Below are positions 16,695 through 26,111 of a DNA stretch of 64,000 nucleotides, one piece after another. Within the stretch, counting starts at the first letter, position 1. Each line of letters begins with the position of its first letter. The stretch is from contig JAAXKQ010000021.1 of NCBI GenBank assembly GCA_025612245.1, positions 40,504 through 104,503 of the forward strand, written 5' to 3'. The notes under the pieces are model-generated. The model did not search any database. It was not told where the DNA came from and saw nothing but the letters and a program-made list of their open reading frames with translations. Both the position numbers and the translations under genes were made by a program. This DNA is from Ignavibacteria bacterium (GTDB lineage: Bacteria; Bacteroidota; Ignavibacteria; Ignavibacteriales; SURF-24).

Positions 16695-17858
16695 ATGAAT
16701 TACAAAATACTTTTTGTAGACGATGAGAAAAACGTCCTTTCTGGATACGAACGGAATTTGCGACTGAGATTTGAAGTGGTCTGTTCTCAAAGTGCCCTTG
16801 AGGCTGTTGAAATTATAAGGAAAGCAGAAGAGAATAAGGACCCGTTTGCCGTAGTTATTTCGGATTACAGGATGCCCGAAATGGACGGCAACAAATTCCT
16901 CTCTCTCTCAAGGCAGATTGCTCCTAACTCGGTACGGGTTATGCTAACCGGGTATGCGGAAGTACACCTGGCTATTGAGGCCGTAAATGAAGGAAACGTT
17001 TTCCGCTTTCTTACCAAACCCTGTTCAAATGAAAAACTTCTTCTTACACTTAAAGCTGCCGCTGAACAGTACAGGCTGATCGTTGCTGAAAAGGAACTGC
17101 TCGACAAAACCCTCAAAGGAAGCATTAAAGTACTTGTGGACATCCTTTCGATTGCAAATCCCGTGGCATTCAGCAGGGCCGGCAATATTCTTAAAATTGC
17201 AAAAAGACTTTCAGGCAACCTCGACCCCGATCTGAAGTGGCAGGTGGAAATTGCTGCGCTGCTTTCCCAGATCGGATGCATTGCCGTACCCGAGGAAATA
17301 CTGCATAAGAAAAGAGACGGACAGACACTCAGCCTGAAGGAAAAAGAGCTTTTTTTGTCTCACCCGCAGGTTGGAAAATCGCTCATTAAAAACATACCCC
17401 GCCTTGAGGATATTGCTGAGTCAATCTCATTCCAGTTCAAGAAGTTTACCGCAATTGATTTCAAGGGCGATGGAAGACACGAAGAACGCGTGGCTATTAT
17501 CGCCCGCATTCTCAAACATGCAAACGACCTGAATACCCTTATCGAGGCAAACAGATCGGAAGCACAGGTCCTTGCAGAGTTCCAGACTAAATACGATTCG
17601 GAGTTTGAAACCGACCTGGAAATCGAGAAGACTGATTTTGAAAAAAACTATGCCCCTAAGAATCTGCTGCTTAAGCAACTGCTCCCCGGAATGATACTCA
17701 GGCACGATATAATTGACAAGAACGGACTGGCCCTTGTTGCTCAGGGGCAGGAGCTTTCAGAGGCAATGATACTCAAGCTGATGAGCTTTGCACAGCTGAA
17801 CAGGATAATTGAACCTATTCCTGTTTATGTCCCGAGAAACGAGGAGAAAATGCCTTAG
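16695..17858 (+). CDS. Response regulator with a degenerate HD-GYP-type domain
   Basis: A 387-residue protein. The receiver (1-125) is intact: VDDEKN, phosphoacceptor Asp in VISDYRMPEMDG, MLTGY, FLTKPC. The second half follows the HD/HD-GYP helical scaffold, but where active enzymes have HDIGKI this one has LSQIGCI, so His and Asp are Ser and Gln. The later HHE and GYP motifs are also missing; only HPQVG remains. It should not be an active cyclic-di-GMP phosphodiesterase and may act by protein contacts. A related subfamily with this LSQIGC variant exists to my recollection. ATG 16695 is preferred over GTG 16686 because of spacing from AGGAAA at 16679. The following 230 bases hold no gene. Confidence 0.85.
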   Translation: MNYKILFVDDEKNVLSGYERNLRLRFEVVCSQSALEAVEIIRKAEENKDPFAVVISDYRMPEMDGNKFLSLSRQIAPNSVRVMLTGYAEVHLAIEAVNEGNVFRFLTKPCSNEKLLLTLKAAAEQYRLIVAEKELLDKTLKGSIKVLVDILSIANPVAFSRAGNILKIAKRLSGNLDPDLKWQVEIAALLSQIGCIAVPEEILHKKRDGQTLSLKEKELFLSHPQVGKSLIKNIPRLEDIAESISFQFKKFTAIDFKGDGRHEERVAIIARILKHANDLNTLIEANRSEAQVLAEFQTKYDSEFETDLEIEKTDFEKNYAPKNLLLKQLLPGMILRHDIIDKNGLALVAQGQELSEAMILKLMSFAQLNRIIEPIPVYVPRNEEKMP

Positions 17859-18088
17859 AATTGGCATGCTGCCCCCGGCTTCGGGACAATTATCCACCCC
17901 ATATATCCGTAGAATGAAGAAAAATTTCCCGGAAATTTGCCAAACTGAGCTTTTGTAGATATATTTTGGACTTTAATGTCTGGCTTATTATTCTTATTTC
18001 TGCAGACAGTTTATTCTCTTTTAGTCTTTAACATTTTTTAAGTCCGCCTTTTCTTTCTAAAAAGGCTGGCAGATTACGAGGAAATTAA

Positions 18089-19129
18089 ATGATTTTGTTC
18101 TTAAAACTTGACGCTTCTGAAAAAGATGTTGAAAAGGTCAAGGAAAAGGTCGCTTCTCTTGGTTGCACACCGCACCTGATCTATGGTACTGAGAAATTGG
18201 CAATTGCACTGACGGGTCCTACTACAAGCCTCGACGAGGAGGAATTCCTCCTTCTGGATTCTGTGCAGGAGGTGCTCAGAATTTCGAAAAAATATAAACT
18301 CGTAAGCCGTGAGGCTAAAAACGAGGATTCAATTATTAAAATCGACGGCCTTGAAATCGGCGGGGATAACCTGACGGTCATCGCAGGCCCGTGCTCAATT
18401 GAAAGCCGCCAACAGCTCTTTGATATTGCAGGATCCCTCAAGGAAATGGGAATCCGGCTCTTCCGCGCCGGTGCATATAAACCCCGCACCAGTCCTTATG
18501 CCTTTCAGGGACTCAAGGAAAAGGGGCTTGAATACCTCGCCGACATTAAAAAGGAACTCGGTATGCTCATCGTTACCGAGGCTAAGGACACGGAAACCCT
18601 TGGACTCGTAGCCGAGGTTTCGGATATAGTCCAGATCGGCGCAAGGAACATGCAGAATTTCAGCCTCCTGGAAAAAGCCGGCTGCATCGAAAAACCGGTC
18701 CTGCTTAAACGCGGCCTTTCAGCTTCAATCGAAGACCTCCTCATGAGCGCCGAATACATTCTGGCACAGGGTAACTTCGACGTAATTCTCTGCGAAAGGG
18801 GAATTAGAACATTTGAAACATATACGCGTAACACGCTCGACCTGAATGCAGTGCCCGTAATTAAAAAGCTCTCGCACCTGCCTGTATTTGTCGATCCTTC
18901 ACACGGAATCGGCATCTGGGATAAGGTGCCCGCAATGTCCATGGGGGCAGTCGCCTGCGGGGCGGACGGCCTGATCATTGAAGTCCACAATAAACCGAAT
19001 GAGGCGCTTTCAGACGGCTTCCAGTCCCTGACACCTAAAAACTTTGAGAAGGTTTTAAGCAAACTTTCACAGCTGGCCCCGATTGTGGATAAAAAATTCG
19101 TGAGGGGTTTTGAGGTTAAATCCTGCTAG
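18089..19129 (+). CDS. aroF: 3-deoxy-7-phosphoheptulonate (DAHP) synthase, type I-beta
   Basis: A 346-residue enzyme that condenses phosphoenolpyruvate with erythrose-4-phosphate, the first step of the shikimate pathway to aromatic amino acids. The N-terminal ferredoxin-like domain (1-70), which in Thermotoga-type enzymes gives feedback control by Tyr/Phe, is present. The barrel shows AGPCSIES near 95, RAGAYKPRTSPYAFQG near 130, the metal-binding Cys/His/Glu/Asp series including DPSHGIG near 270 and IIEVHNKP near 296. The start has GAGGAAATTAA before ATG. It is a single gene with a strong terminator after it; no other shikimate genes are nearby. Confidence 0.96.
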   Translation: MILFLKLDASEKDVEKVKEKVASLGCTPHLIYGTEKLAIALTGPTTSLDEEEFLLLDSVQEVLRISKKYKLVSREAKNEDSIIKIDGLEIGGDNLTVIAGPCSIESRQQLFDIAGSLKEMGIRLFRAGAYKPRTSPYAFQGLKEKGLEYLADIKKELGMLIVTEAKDTETLGLVAEVSDIVQIGARNMQNFSLLEKAGCIEKPVLLKRGLSASIEDLLMSAEYILAQGNFDVILCERGIRTFETYTRNTLDLNAVPVIKKLSHLPVFVDPSHGIGIWDKVPAMSMGAVACGADGLIIEVHNKPNEALSDGFQSLTPKNFEKVLSKLSQLAPIVDKKFVRGFEVKSC

Positions 19130-19151
19130 AGAAATACACCCGGCGGAAATT

Positions 19152-19195
19152 AAAAAGGGACAGGCCCGATTAAAAAAGCCTGTCCCTTTTTTATA
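19152..19195. terminator. Strong bidirectional terminator after aroF
   Basis: AAAAAGGGACAGGC (19152-19165) pairs perfectly with GCCTGTCCCTTTTT (19178-19191), a 14-bp stem with a 12-base loop and T/A tails both ways. It separates aroF from the convergent outer-membrane protein gene. Confidence 0.9.
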
Positions 19196-19207
19196 TGGTT
19201 AATTCTT

Positions 19208-20281
19208 CTAGAATATGAAGCCAACGCCTGCACCGATGGTGCTGAATTTGGCTACGTTATAATCCACATTCAGGTTAAGGAATGCCAGCTTAAAAGCCAC
19301 ACCCACCGTGAGCTTTGTCGTGTTTTCGCCGTCGAGGTCAAAGGAAACTTTGCTCGAATGACTGCTTTCTCTGCCGCTTGCATCCCGTACAGTATACTCA
19401 TAGTCGTAGTTAACCGTCATTGTTGAATTCTGGAGTGAGAAGCCTGCATATGGGGTAACGTTTAAAGCCCCGGGTCCGAAGGTTTTGCTGGCATAAAGCC
19501 CGTATTCGGTGGCCGAGCTTTCAAGAATGTCGCCGACTTTAAGCTTTTGAGTAAAGAAACCAGCCGACAGGTTTACCGGCATCGGGACAGGAATCCATTG
19601 CCCAATGTTGTGCTGAATGCCGAAGCCGAAGTACTTTGCTTTTCCCAGTTCCTCGCTGAAAGTAAGTGAGGGCAGATAGCGCAAAGCCACCTGCGTGCCG
19701 TAAACGGTTCCTATTGTTAGCTGCGGGGCGCCAAGCGGCAGCATCGTCATATCATCCAGAACGCCTCCTACGCCAAGGTCTATCTGCTGTGCAGGCACAT
19801 TAAATTCTTCTCCATTAATCGAATACTTTTTCCCCTCAAAACCAATCTTAATATGGTCGCTTTTCTTTCCTGCTATTGTTGCCCCGGAGAAACCTACCTG
19901 AAAATTATCGCTGGTAAGCTTATTCATGATCTGGTTCCTGATCTGGGGATTTGTGATATTCTGCGTCATCTGCAGTGCCTGCTCTGCCGTAAAGGTATAA
20001 TCACCCGTAAAGCTGAACGTCTTGTTGTCGTTCTTGAACATTGCACCCATTGCAACAACGCCGAACTGTATGTCAACCCCAAAGAGTTTTGCCTGCGGTG
20101 CACGTGTTGTCCAGCCTGTATTGAGGTTGGCTCCAAATCCGCTGCTTGCCGGATCCAAATAAGCCCGGGCGGCATTATTCGACAGCCTGCTTAGTGTTTC
20201 CTCTAAGGACTGTGCCTTTGTTGTTGTAATAATAATTGAAGAGAACAGCAGGAAAGCTGTAAAACGTAAAGCGTACTTCAT
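19208..20281 (-). CDS. Outer-membrane beta-barrel protein, DUF6588-like
   Basis: A 357-residue exported protein with a clear signal peptide (AFLLFSSIIITTTKAQ). The mature part is Gly/aromatic-rich with alternating strands and ends in a barrel-like ...FSTIGAGVGFIF with terminal Phe, a usual outer-membrane signature. It resembles the DUF6588 group of Bacteroidota barrels; the early segment RAYLDPASSGFGANLNTGW is typical. Function unknown. The start at 20281 is set by AAGGGGGG nine bases upstream; the reading frame is open further, but the upstream part is not signal-peptide-like. A shared terminator lies downstream. Confidence 0.75.
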   Translation of the reverse strand: MKYALRFTAFLLFSSIIITTTKAQSLEETLSRLSNNAARAYLDPASSGFGANLNTGWTTRAPQAKLFGVDIQFGVVAMGAMFKNDNKTFSFTGDYTFTAEQALQMTQNITNPQIRNQIMNKLTSDNFQVGFSGATIAGKKSDHIKIGFEGKKYSINGEEFNVPAQQIDLGVGGVLDDMTMLPLGAPQLTIGTVYGTQVALRYLPSLTFSEELGKAKYFGFGIQHNIGQWIPVPMPVNLSAGFFTQKLKVGDILESSATEYGLYASKTFGPGALNVTPYAGFSLQNSTMTVNYDYEYTVRDASGRESSHSSKVSFDLDGENTTKLTVGVAFKLAFLNLNVDYNVAKFSTIGAGVGFIF

Positions 20282-20488
20282 TATGACCCCCCTTTGTGAA
20301 ATGATTTGAATAATTAAATCGATATTTGAATAATGAAGATGGCCCAGTGAGAATTCATGGCGTAAATTCTTCACGGGAAAGGAGAATTTGAAGTAAAATA
20401 TGGAGTTCGCAGGCAGTTGTCAAGTCCGGCAGTAATAATTTTTGTTTTTATTGAAAAATGACGTGAGTCCTTTCAAAATAGCCCGGGA

Positions 20489-21025
20489 CTAAACCGGGAA
20501 TTCACCCTTTAAGAGCCGGGGTAAAAGAGAATGGAATATCCTGTATGAAGCTCCCCAGAGCTTATAAGGACCAACCTTGTAGAACTCAATCCTCCGGGGC
20601 TCTTTCCATTCTTCCAGCTGAAGCATTCCTTCACTGTGTGCCTCGGGACGTGAAAGCTCCTCGATCGAGACATCCAGCACCTCGGAAACCTCACTTTCCT
20701 GTATGACCCATTCCTTCTGTGGAATTATGTGAGCAAGGAAGGGCTTTATCCTGAATTTTGAAGCCATTACATCAACCTCGGGCAGGCCGGCAAGTATCTT
20801 TACGTTCCGGCTTTTGAGCCCTATTTCCTCTTCGGCCTCTCTTAAGGCTGTGTACTCAAGCGAGGCATCCGTATCTTCAGCTTTGCCTCCCGGAAAAGCC
20901 AGCTGTCCGCTGTGTATTCCGTGAAGGCTCCTTCTGATTAAAATTAACCTTAATTCCTTGTTCCCGCCCCTGAAGACCGGTACCAGAACGGCCGATTCCT
21001 TTAGTTTTAACGTATTGTCCGGCAA
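20489..21025 (-). CDS. NUDIX hydrolase, CoA pyrophosphatase (NudL-like)
   Basis: A 178-residue soluble hydrolase. The Nudix box runs from GGKAEDTDASLEYTAL to REAEEEIGL, with the catalytic REXXEE Glu residues that bind Mg2+. Upstream SGQLAFPGGK and the IRRSLHGIH segment match the CoA-pyrophosphatase (UPF0035) subgroup, which splits CoA or acyl-CoA to phosphopantetheine and 3',5'-ADP. The start is TTG at 21025, directly after an in-frame TAG, so no earlier start is possible, and the ribosome site is weak. This suggests low expression. Confidence 0.88.
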   Translation of the reverse strand: MPDNTLKLKESAVLVPVFRGGNKELRLILIRRSLHGIHSGQLAFPGGKAEDTDASLEYTALREAEEEIGLKSRNVKILAGLPEVDVMASKFRIKPFLAHIIPQKEWVIQESEVSEVLDVSIEELSRPEAHSEGMLQLEEWKEPRRIEFYKVGPYKLWGASYRIFHSLLPRLLKGEFPV

Positions 21026-21145
21026 TTTCTAATTCTTTCTTTTTTAAGTTAAACCTTAAAAATAATATACAAAAATAAACCTCTTCGTGCAGCAGCTTAA
21101 GCGAGTACGGCTGCAGCCCCTTTCTTCAGAGCAACTGCAAAGATA

Positions 21146-22099
21146 TTATACTTCCTCCAGCTCCCTGGTTTCTTCATCTGTTAATTCAATTTCGGGAGCG
21201 TTTATTGTGCCTTTTACCTGTTCTGAACTCCTGCCACCCACGATAGCGGCCGTAACAGCCGGGTTTTTCAGTACCCACGCAATTGCAATTTCACCCGCGC
21301 CTGCGCCGTCGTGCCTTTTGCCTATTTCTTTTAACTTTTCAACAACCGAGAGGTTGCGGCTAAGCCTGGGCTCCGTAAAGTCCCAGCTTTTTTTGCGCCA
21401 GTCGTCCTCAGGCATTCTCTTGATCCTTTCGCGTGTCATTGCGCCTGTTAAAAGTCCGGATGCCATAGGGGAGTAGACGATCACTCCCAGCCCTTCTTTC
21501 TGGCAGTAGGGAAGTATTTCACTTTCAACCTCGCGGTTTAAGAGGGAATACGGGGGCTGCAGCGAAGTAATTGGGGCAATGGCTTTTATCCTGTCCAGCT
21601 GTGCCGTGCTAAAGTTGGAAACGCCAATCCAGCGCACCTTGCCCTCTTTTTTCAGCTGAGCCATTGCATCCCAGGCCTCTTCATTTTCACTTTCCCCCTT
21701 GTCACTGGGCCAGTGAATCTGGTAGAGGTCAATTGTATCTGATTCAAGCCTCCTCAGGCTTGCCTCACATTCTTTTTTTATGGACTCCGCTTTGTGACTC
21801 CTGTGCATCTTTCCCTGTTCATCTCCAATAAGGGCGCATTTTGTAAAAACGTACGGCCTTTCACCCTTCCAGCTCTTGAGCGCCCGGGCTACAATCTCCT
21901 CCGAATGCCCGAGGCCGTAGGCCGCTGCCGTATCGATCCAGTTAATGCCGAGTTCCAGGGCAGCGTGAATTGCTTCAATCGATTTCGAATCGTCCTGAGC
22001 TCCCCAAGCATATTCCCATCCCGAGCCTCCGATAGCCCAGGCGCCAAATCCCATGCGGGTAATTAGCATATCCGAATTGCCAAGTTTTTTCTTTAACAT
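21146..22099 (-). CDS. Aldo/keto reductase
   Basis: A 317-residue NADPH-dependent oxidoreductase of the AKR superfamily (TIM barrel). The catalytic tetrad is readable: Asp and Tyr in WIDTAAAYGLGHSEE, Lys in VFTKC, His in LYQIHWP. The cofactor end has AIVGGRSSEQVKGTINA. Overall it resembles the AKR11/YajO-like group. The substrate is not predictable, but small aldehydes or ketones are usual. The start is preceded by GGAAAAAG. The gene is on the minus strand, 120 bases upstream of the NUDIX gene, with no visible terminator between them. Confidence 0.92.
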   Translation of the reverse strand: MLKKKLGNSDMLITRMGFGAWAIGGSGWEYAWGAQDDSKSIEAIHAALELGINWIDTAAAYGLGHSEEIVARALKSWKGERPYVFTKCALIGDEQGKMHRSHKAESIKKECEASLRRLESDTIDLYQIHWPSDKGESENEEAWDAMAQLKKEGKVRWIGVSNFSTAQLDRIKAIAPITSLQPPYSLLNREVESEILPYCQKEGLGVIVYSPMASGLLTGAMTRERIKRMPEDDWRKKSWDFTEPRLSRNLSVVEKLKEIGKRHDGAGAGEIAIAWVLKNPAVTAAIVGGRSSEQVKGTINAPEIELTDEETRELEEV

Positions 22100-22227
22100 A
22101 TTCTTTTTCCATATGTGTGTTGATATATAAATTAAAAATTAAAAACTAAAATGTGAAGCCGGTTGATCTGAAAAAACAAAATTATCTGCATTCCAGCGTT
22201 TCCCGGGGGCGTTTAGTGTCCGGCAGC

Positions 22228-25200
22228 TTATTTTACCAGCATCATTTTGATTGTCTTTTCAAAATGCCTGCGGCCCTGAGCACTGAGGTGGCAGAAGTAA
22301 ATTCCGCTCGCGTAATTGTCCGCTTTCCATTGCAGTGTGTGTTCGCCTGCTTTCTGACTTTCATCAATAAGTGTGGCTACCTTCTGCCCGATAAGGTTAA
22401 ATATCTCAATTTTAAGCCGCGACTCCTCCGGCAGGGAGTATCTGAGCGTGGTCGAGGGATTGAATGGATTTGGGTAGTTGTTGTTTAATGCGTAATCCCG
22501 GGGAAGAATTGTTGCCTGCGCTTTTTCACCGGTGCCTGACGTGCCTTTGAACTTCCCGACTGCAACGGCGGGTTCAAGCGTGTATTCAGTGCTGTTCAGG
22601 CTCCTGTCGTACAGTACTATCTTTAAGTCCAGTGCCGTGGAATCGTAATTTGTCATGGACGAAATATCTGCCGAATAGTAGCACCCGTTTGTCTGGTCTT
22701 CCATTATTTTGGCAATACTAAGCTCCTTCCAGATATTTTCACCGTGCTGCCTTATAAGAATCCTGGTGGAATCATCTGGTAGCGGCATAAGGTAAGGATT
22801 ATACTCGGCGTCCAGCAGGTAATCCCCGCAGGCAAGATATATACTGGCCTTTTCCCCCTTTTCAAGCCTGCTTTCAGGCACACCCTTGGAGTTTCTTATC
22901 TGCAGTATCCGGATTTCTGGGGGATTGGCGTCAGAAAGCGAAAGATCATAGACACAGCTCATGAGGCCTTTAGCCTCAAATCCTTCTATGTAGTATCGAA
23001 TATTGGATAACTCGGTTCTGTACTTCTTTTTCCCAGCATGAATAATATTAAAATACTTCAGCGTATCCTGTGCAATAATATTGTTCCCGTCAAATATCCT
23101 GTAGACGGAGTTTTCAGTGCGCCTTAAATAGTACTCATTCATCTGTCCGAAAAGACCCGGGCAGAGGGAGATTGTAGACTCCGACCTGTAGTTATTGTTG
23201 TGGCGGGCGCTGGGGTAAATGAGCCAGTTTTTCAGTGATAGTGTGCCTCCCGTGTTCATAAGTATTACCTCAGGCGAAGGCACCTTCTGAAGGAAGAGTC
23301 CCATGGTGCCATTAAAGGCTGAAAAGGGGGGAAGATATACTGAAGACACATCGCTCCTCAGTCCGGAGGTGCCTTTGTCCGGGTCCTGGCTGGGAGATTC
23401 TGCAATGGAAATTGCAACCGCCGGTTCAGAACTTGTGAGCCCGTTATTATGTGCCGGAATGTAAATCTTGCCTTTCCAGCTGCTCCTGCCCGCTGGCTTA
23501 TAGCCTTCCAGATAATCCCCCCTGAAACTTAAGGAATTTCCTTCCGGGACTTTAAGTCCGGCCAGAAAGAAGACTTCCGGCTCGAGGAGATCCTGAGGGA
23601 TATCGAGAGATATATTTCCTTCAATCAGATCGTTAAAGCTGTTCGTAAGTTTTTTATTTCCCGTAAGACCATTTATGGAAAAATCGGCAACGCAAGCCCG
23701 GTTGTCCTTGCCTGCAATTACGCCTCCGATATTTATTTTGAACCTGGCGGAAGTATTTGAGCTTTTGAAGAGTTTTTTGAGCGCACTGAAGGTTATGATA
23801 TCCCTTGCGGCCGAAGAATCCGGGAAACTTACCTGGTAAATCCAGGTGGAATTTTCCCCCTCAAAAAGTTGTCCGTCTTTATCCTTAATTGCAAGCTCCA
23901 GGAGGTTTGTGGCATCCTGCGGCTTTAGGTTGAGTGTATCCGATCCCTCAAGCAACAGGTTCTCTCTTGTTATAATCCTTAATGTATCGCTTTCTTCTGC
24001 ATACAAGGCAAGCAGGTCGTACTTACCGGGAGGAACAGTCAGTTCTGCTGTGGAGCCTTTCCAGACTGCATCGGAGCTGCTGTACACATTTTTATTGTCG
24101 GCAAGAATGAAACGCGTATTGATGACGTCAAAATTCATCACCAGGCGGGATGCCTTTTCAAATGCCCACGGCATGTGCAGAATCCCCGAAGCCGACTTTA
24201 TAAAAACACTCCCCGAAAAACTCATCGATCCGGTATTTGGCTTTGGAAGGGAATTGTTTGACGTGGAAACCTGGAAAATTACTTTTACTACCTCACCTGC
24301 CTTGAGGCTGAATTCCGGCGGGCTGGCCTGAAGGCTGATCCAGGGAGCTATTCCCGTAAAAGAGACGCTGTAATGCTGTTCAAAGGAGGAAATATTTTTT
24401 ACCAGTACCGTATCGCTTTTCTGCCACCGGCCTTTCTTTAAGTCGTCGAGCCCGAAACTCAGGCTGCAGGGGTTAAGGAGGGTCAGAACCTTTGCTGCCT
24501 TCAGTACATCCAGCCTTCCGGAGCCTTCCGACATCACTTCTTCTCCGATGTCGCCGGCCGTACTCACCAGTGCGGATTTTATATCCATAGGGCTCCAGTC
24601 ACGATGTATCTTCTTTAGAAGGGCGCATGCGCCCGAAACGTGAGGCGCTGCCATTGAAGTCCCCGTATTCAGGCAATAGCCCTGACCTATACAGACAGAC
24701 ATAATGTCCTTTCCCGGGGCAAGAATATCCGGCTTAATGAACGAGTTGCTTATATTGGGGCCTTTTGAACTGATTGAGGCCAGGCGGTCTTTTTTATCGG
24801 AGGCCCCCGTTGTAATGGCCAGCTCTGAGGTGCCGGGACTGGTAATGGAGTTGAATGTTCCTGAATTGCCCGCTGCAACACAGCACACAAGGCCAAGCTT
24901 TACTGCATTGTTGACGGCCGTGGATATGCCGTCTTCAGGGTATCCCTTGGTTCCGAGGCTCAAGTTGGCTACGTCAACCATGTCCTCCGGGTTATCGTCC
25001 TGGTTCGGATCAACCGCTCTTTCAATTCCGCTGATTACGGTGGATTCCCACCCTTGTCCGTTTGAGCCCAGGACCTTTAAGGCCATCAGGAATGTCCCGG
25101 GAGCCACACCCTTCAGACTGCCCTCGGCAGCAGCAATTCCGGCTACATGAGTCCCGTGCCCATGATCATCCATCGGGTCATTATCTCCGTTGTAGCAGTC

Positions 25201-25866
25201 GTAGCCTCCGATAACCTTGAAGCCTTTCCCGATTCCTCCCCCGAGTGCCGGATGCATGTAATCGATCCCTGTATCCAGTATCCCAATTACAATGCTGTCA
25301 CCCCCGGTGCCATACTGCGCCCAGAGTGAATCTGCTTTTATCAGCGGAACAGACTCCTTAAGCATGGCTGAGACCTCTTTATCCAGGTACACTTTTTTTA
25401 CGTAAGGGAGGCTGTAAAGGGAGCTAGCAACACTTCTGGGAAGAGTAATGCTCAGGCCGTTAAATACCCTGTAGAACTCGTTTTTTATTTCGGGCATTGC
25501 GGCACTGATGCCATAACGCCTGGTAAATGTGCCGAATAAGTTCTCCAGGTCCCTGCGGAAAGTCGCAAACTGCGACGTGTAGGCCGTCTTGGAAACCCCC
25601 TTAAGAACTTTCTTCCCGGAAAGGAAAAGAGGCTCTGCCTTAAATTCAACTATGACATTAAGGCTTTCACTAAGATCTGTTTCCTCAAGCTGTATGCCGT
25701 TATCTCTTGACCTGATTAAGCTGTAAACATGACTTTTACTGCCTGTAGCTGAAACGTCCCTTAACAGGTTGCTTCCGGGGTTATGGCTGGCGATAGAGTA
25801 ATTCTGTGGCTTCAGGCAGGAACTTGAAAGGAATAATATGAGAAAAATTGTAAAATAAATCTTCAT
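22228..25866 (-). CDS. Secreted subtilisin-like serine protease (S8) with T9SS sorting domain
   Basis: A 1212-residue exported protease. A signal peptide (1-21) is followed by an I9-like propeptide (about 65-165). The S8 domain (about 180-460) has the full triad: Asp in GILDTGID, His in DDHGHGTHVAG, Ser in NTGTSMAAPHVSG, with the oxyanion Asn region in VAAGNSG. A long beta-rich middle (about 465-1110) has no recognised domain. A type A T9SS sorting domain starting NNYPNPFNP lies near 1125-1212 and directs export and cell-surface attachment in bacteria with that system. Ending of the leader in LSSSC could read as a weak lipobox, but T9SS export is more likely. Start ATG follows GGGGGTGGGAT. 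Confidence 0.93.
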   Translation of the reverse strand: MKIYFTIFLILFLSSSCLKPQNYSIASHNPGSNLLRDVSATGSKSHVYSLIRSRDNGIQLEETDLSESLNVIVEFKAEPLFLSGKKVLKGVSKTAYTSQFATFRRDLENLFGTFTRRYGISAAMPEIKNEFYRVFNGLSITLPRSVASSLYSLPYVKKVYLDKEVSAMLKESVPLIKADSLWAQYGTGGDSIVIGILDTGIDYMHPALGGGIGKGFKVIGGYDCYNGDNDPMDDHGHGTHVAGIAAAEGSLKGVAPGTFLMALKVLGSNGQGWESTVISGIERAVDPNQDDNPEDMVDVANLSLGTKGYPEDGISTAVNNAVKLGLVCCVAAGNSGTFNSITSPGTSELAITTGASDKKDRLASISSKGPNISNSFIKPDILAPGKDIMSVCIGQGYCLNTGTSMAAPHVSGACALLKKIHRDWSPMDIKSALVSTAGDIGEEVMSEGSGRLDVLKAAKVLTLLNPCSLSFGLDDLKKGRWQKSDTVLVKNISSFEQHYSVSFTGIAPWISLQASPPEFSLKAGEVVKVIFQVSTSNNSLPKPNTGSMSFSGSVFIKSASGILHMPWAFEKASRLVMNFDVINTRFILADNKNVYSSSDAVWKGSTAELTVPPGKYDLLALYAEESDTLRIITRENLLLEGSDTLNLKPQDATNLLELAIKDKDGQLFEGENSTWIYQVSFPDSSAARDIITFSALKKLFKSSNTSARFKINIGGVIAGKDNRACVADFSINGLTGNKKLTNSFNDLIEGNISLDIPQDLLEPEVFFLAGLKVPEGNSLSFRGDYLEGYKPAGRSSWKGKIYIPAHNNGLTSSEPAVAISIAESPSQDPDKGTSGLRSDVSSVYLPPFSAFNGTMGLFLQKVPSPEVILMNTGGTLSLKNWLIYPSARHNNNYRSESTISLCPGLFGQMNEYYLRRTENSVYRIFDGNNIIAQDTLKYFNIIHAGKKKYRTELSNIRYYIEGFEAKGLMSCVYDLSLSDANPPEIRILQIRNSKGVPESRLEKGEKASIYLACGDYLLDAEYNPYLMPLPDDSTRILIRQHGENIWKELSIAKIMEDQTNGCYYSADISSMTNYDSTALDLKIVLYDRSLNSTEYTLEPAVAVGKFKGTSGTGEKAQATILPRDYALNNNYPNPFNPSTTLRYSLPEESRLKIEIFNLIGQKVATLIDESQKAGEHTLQWKADNYASGIYFCHLSAQGRRHFEKTIKMMLVK

Positions 25867-26052
25867 ATCCCACCCCCGGAATGACCCATCTATTTTGAGA
25901 CGGGAAATTCGTGCATGTTTAACATCGCATCTAAGGCTGCTACATTATGATATTAGTATAAAGAATAAGCCTCTTAAGCAATCCGGTAGCGCATAAAGGC
26001 AAGGGAAGTGGGCTATGCCATATTCTGCATCACATTGTGGAAGGAAAGTGAG

Positions 26053-26082
26053 GAAAAAAAAGGGCAGATGGTGAATTCTGCC
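26053..26082 (-). terminator. Intrinsic terminator of the propeller gene
   Basis: On the minus strand GGGCAG and CTGCCC (26077-26082 and 26061-26066) form a 6-bp stem with a 10-base loop, followed by eight T (plus-strand A-run 26053-26060). It is directly downstream of the stop at 26112. Confidence 0.8.
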
Positions 26083-26111
26083 CCAAGGGATGGTTAAGTT
26101 GCAGAAGGATA

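Noticed and set aside
20281..20374. 31-codon upstream extension of the DUF6588-like gene
   Set aside because: The internal ATG at 20281 has a strong ribosome site and begins the signal peptide.
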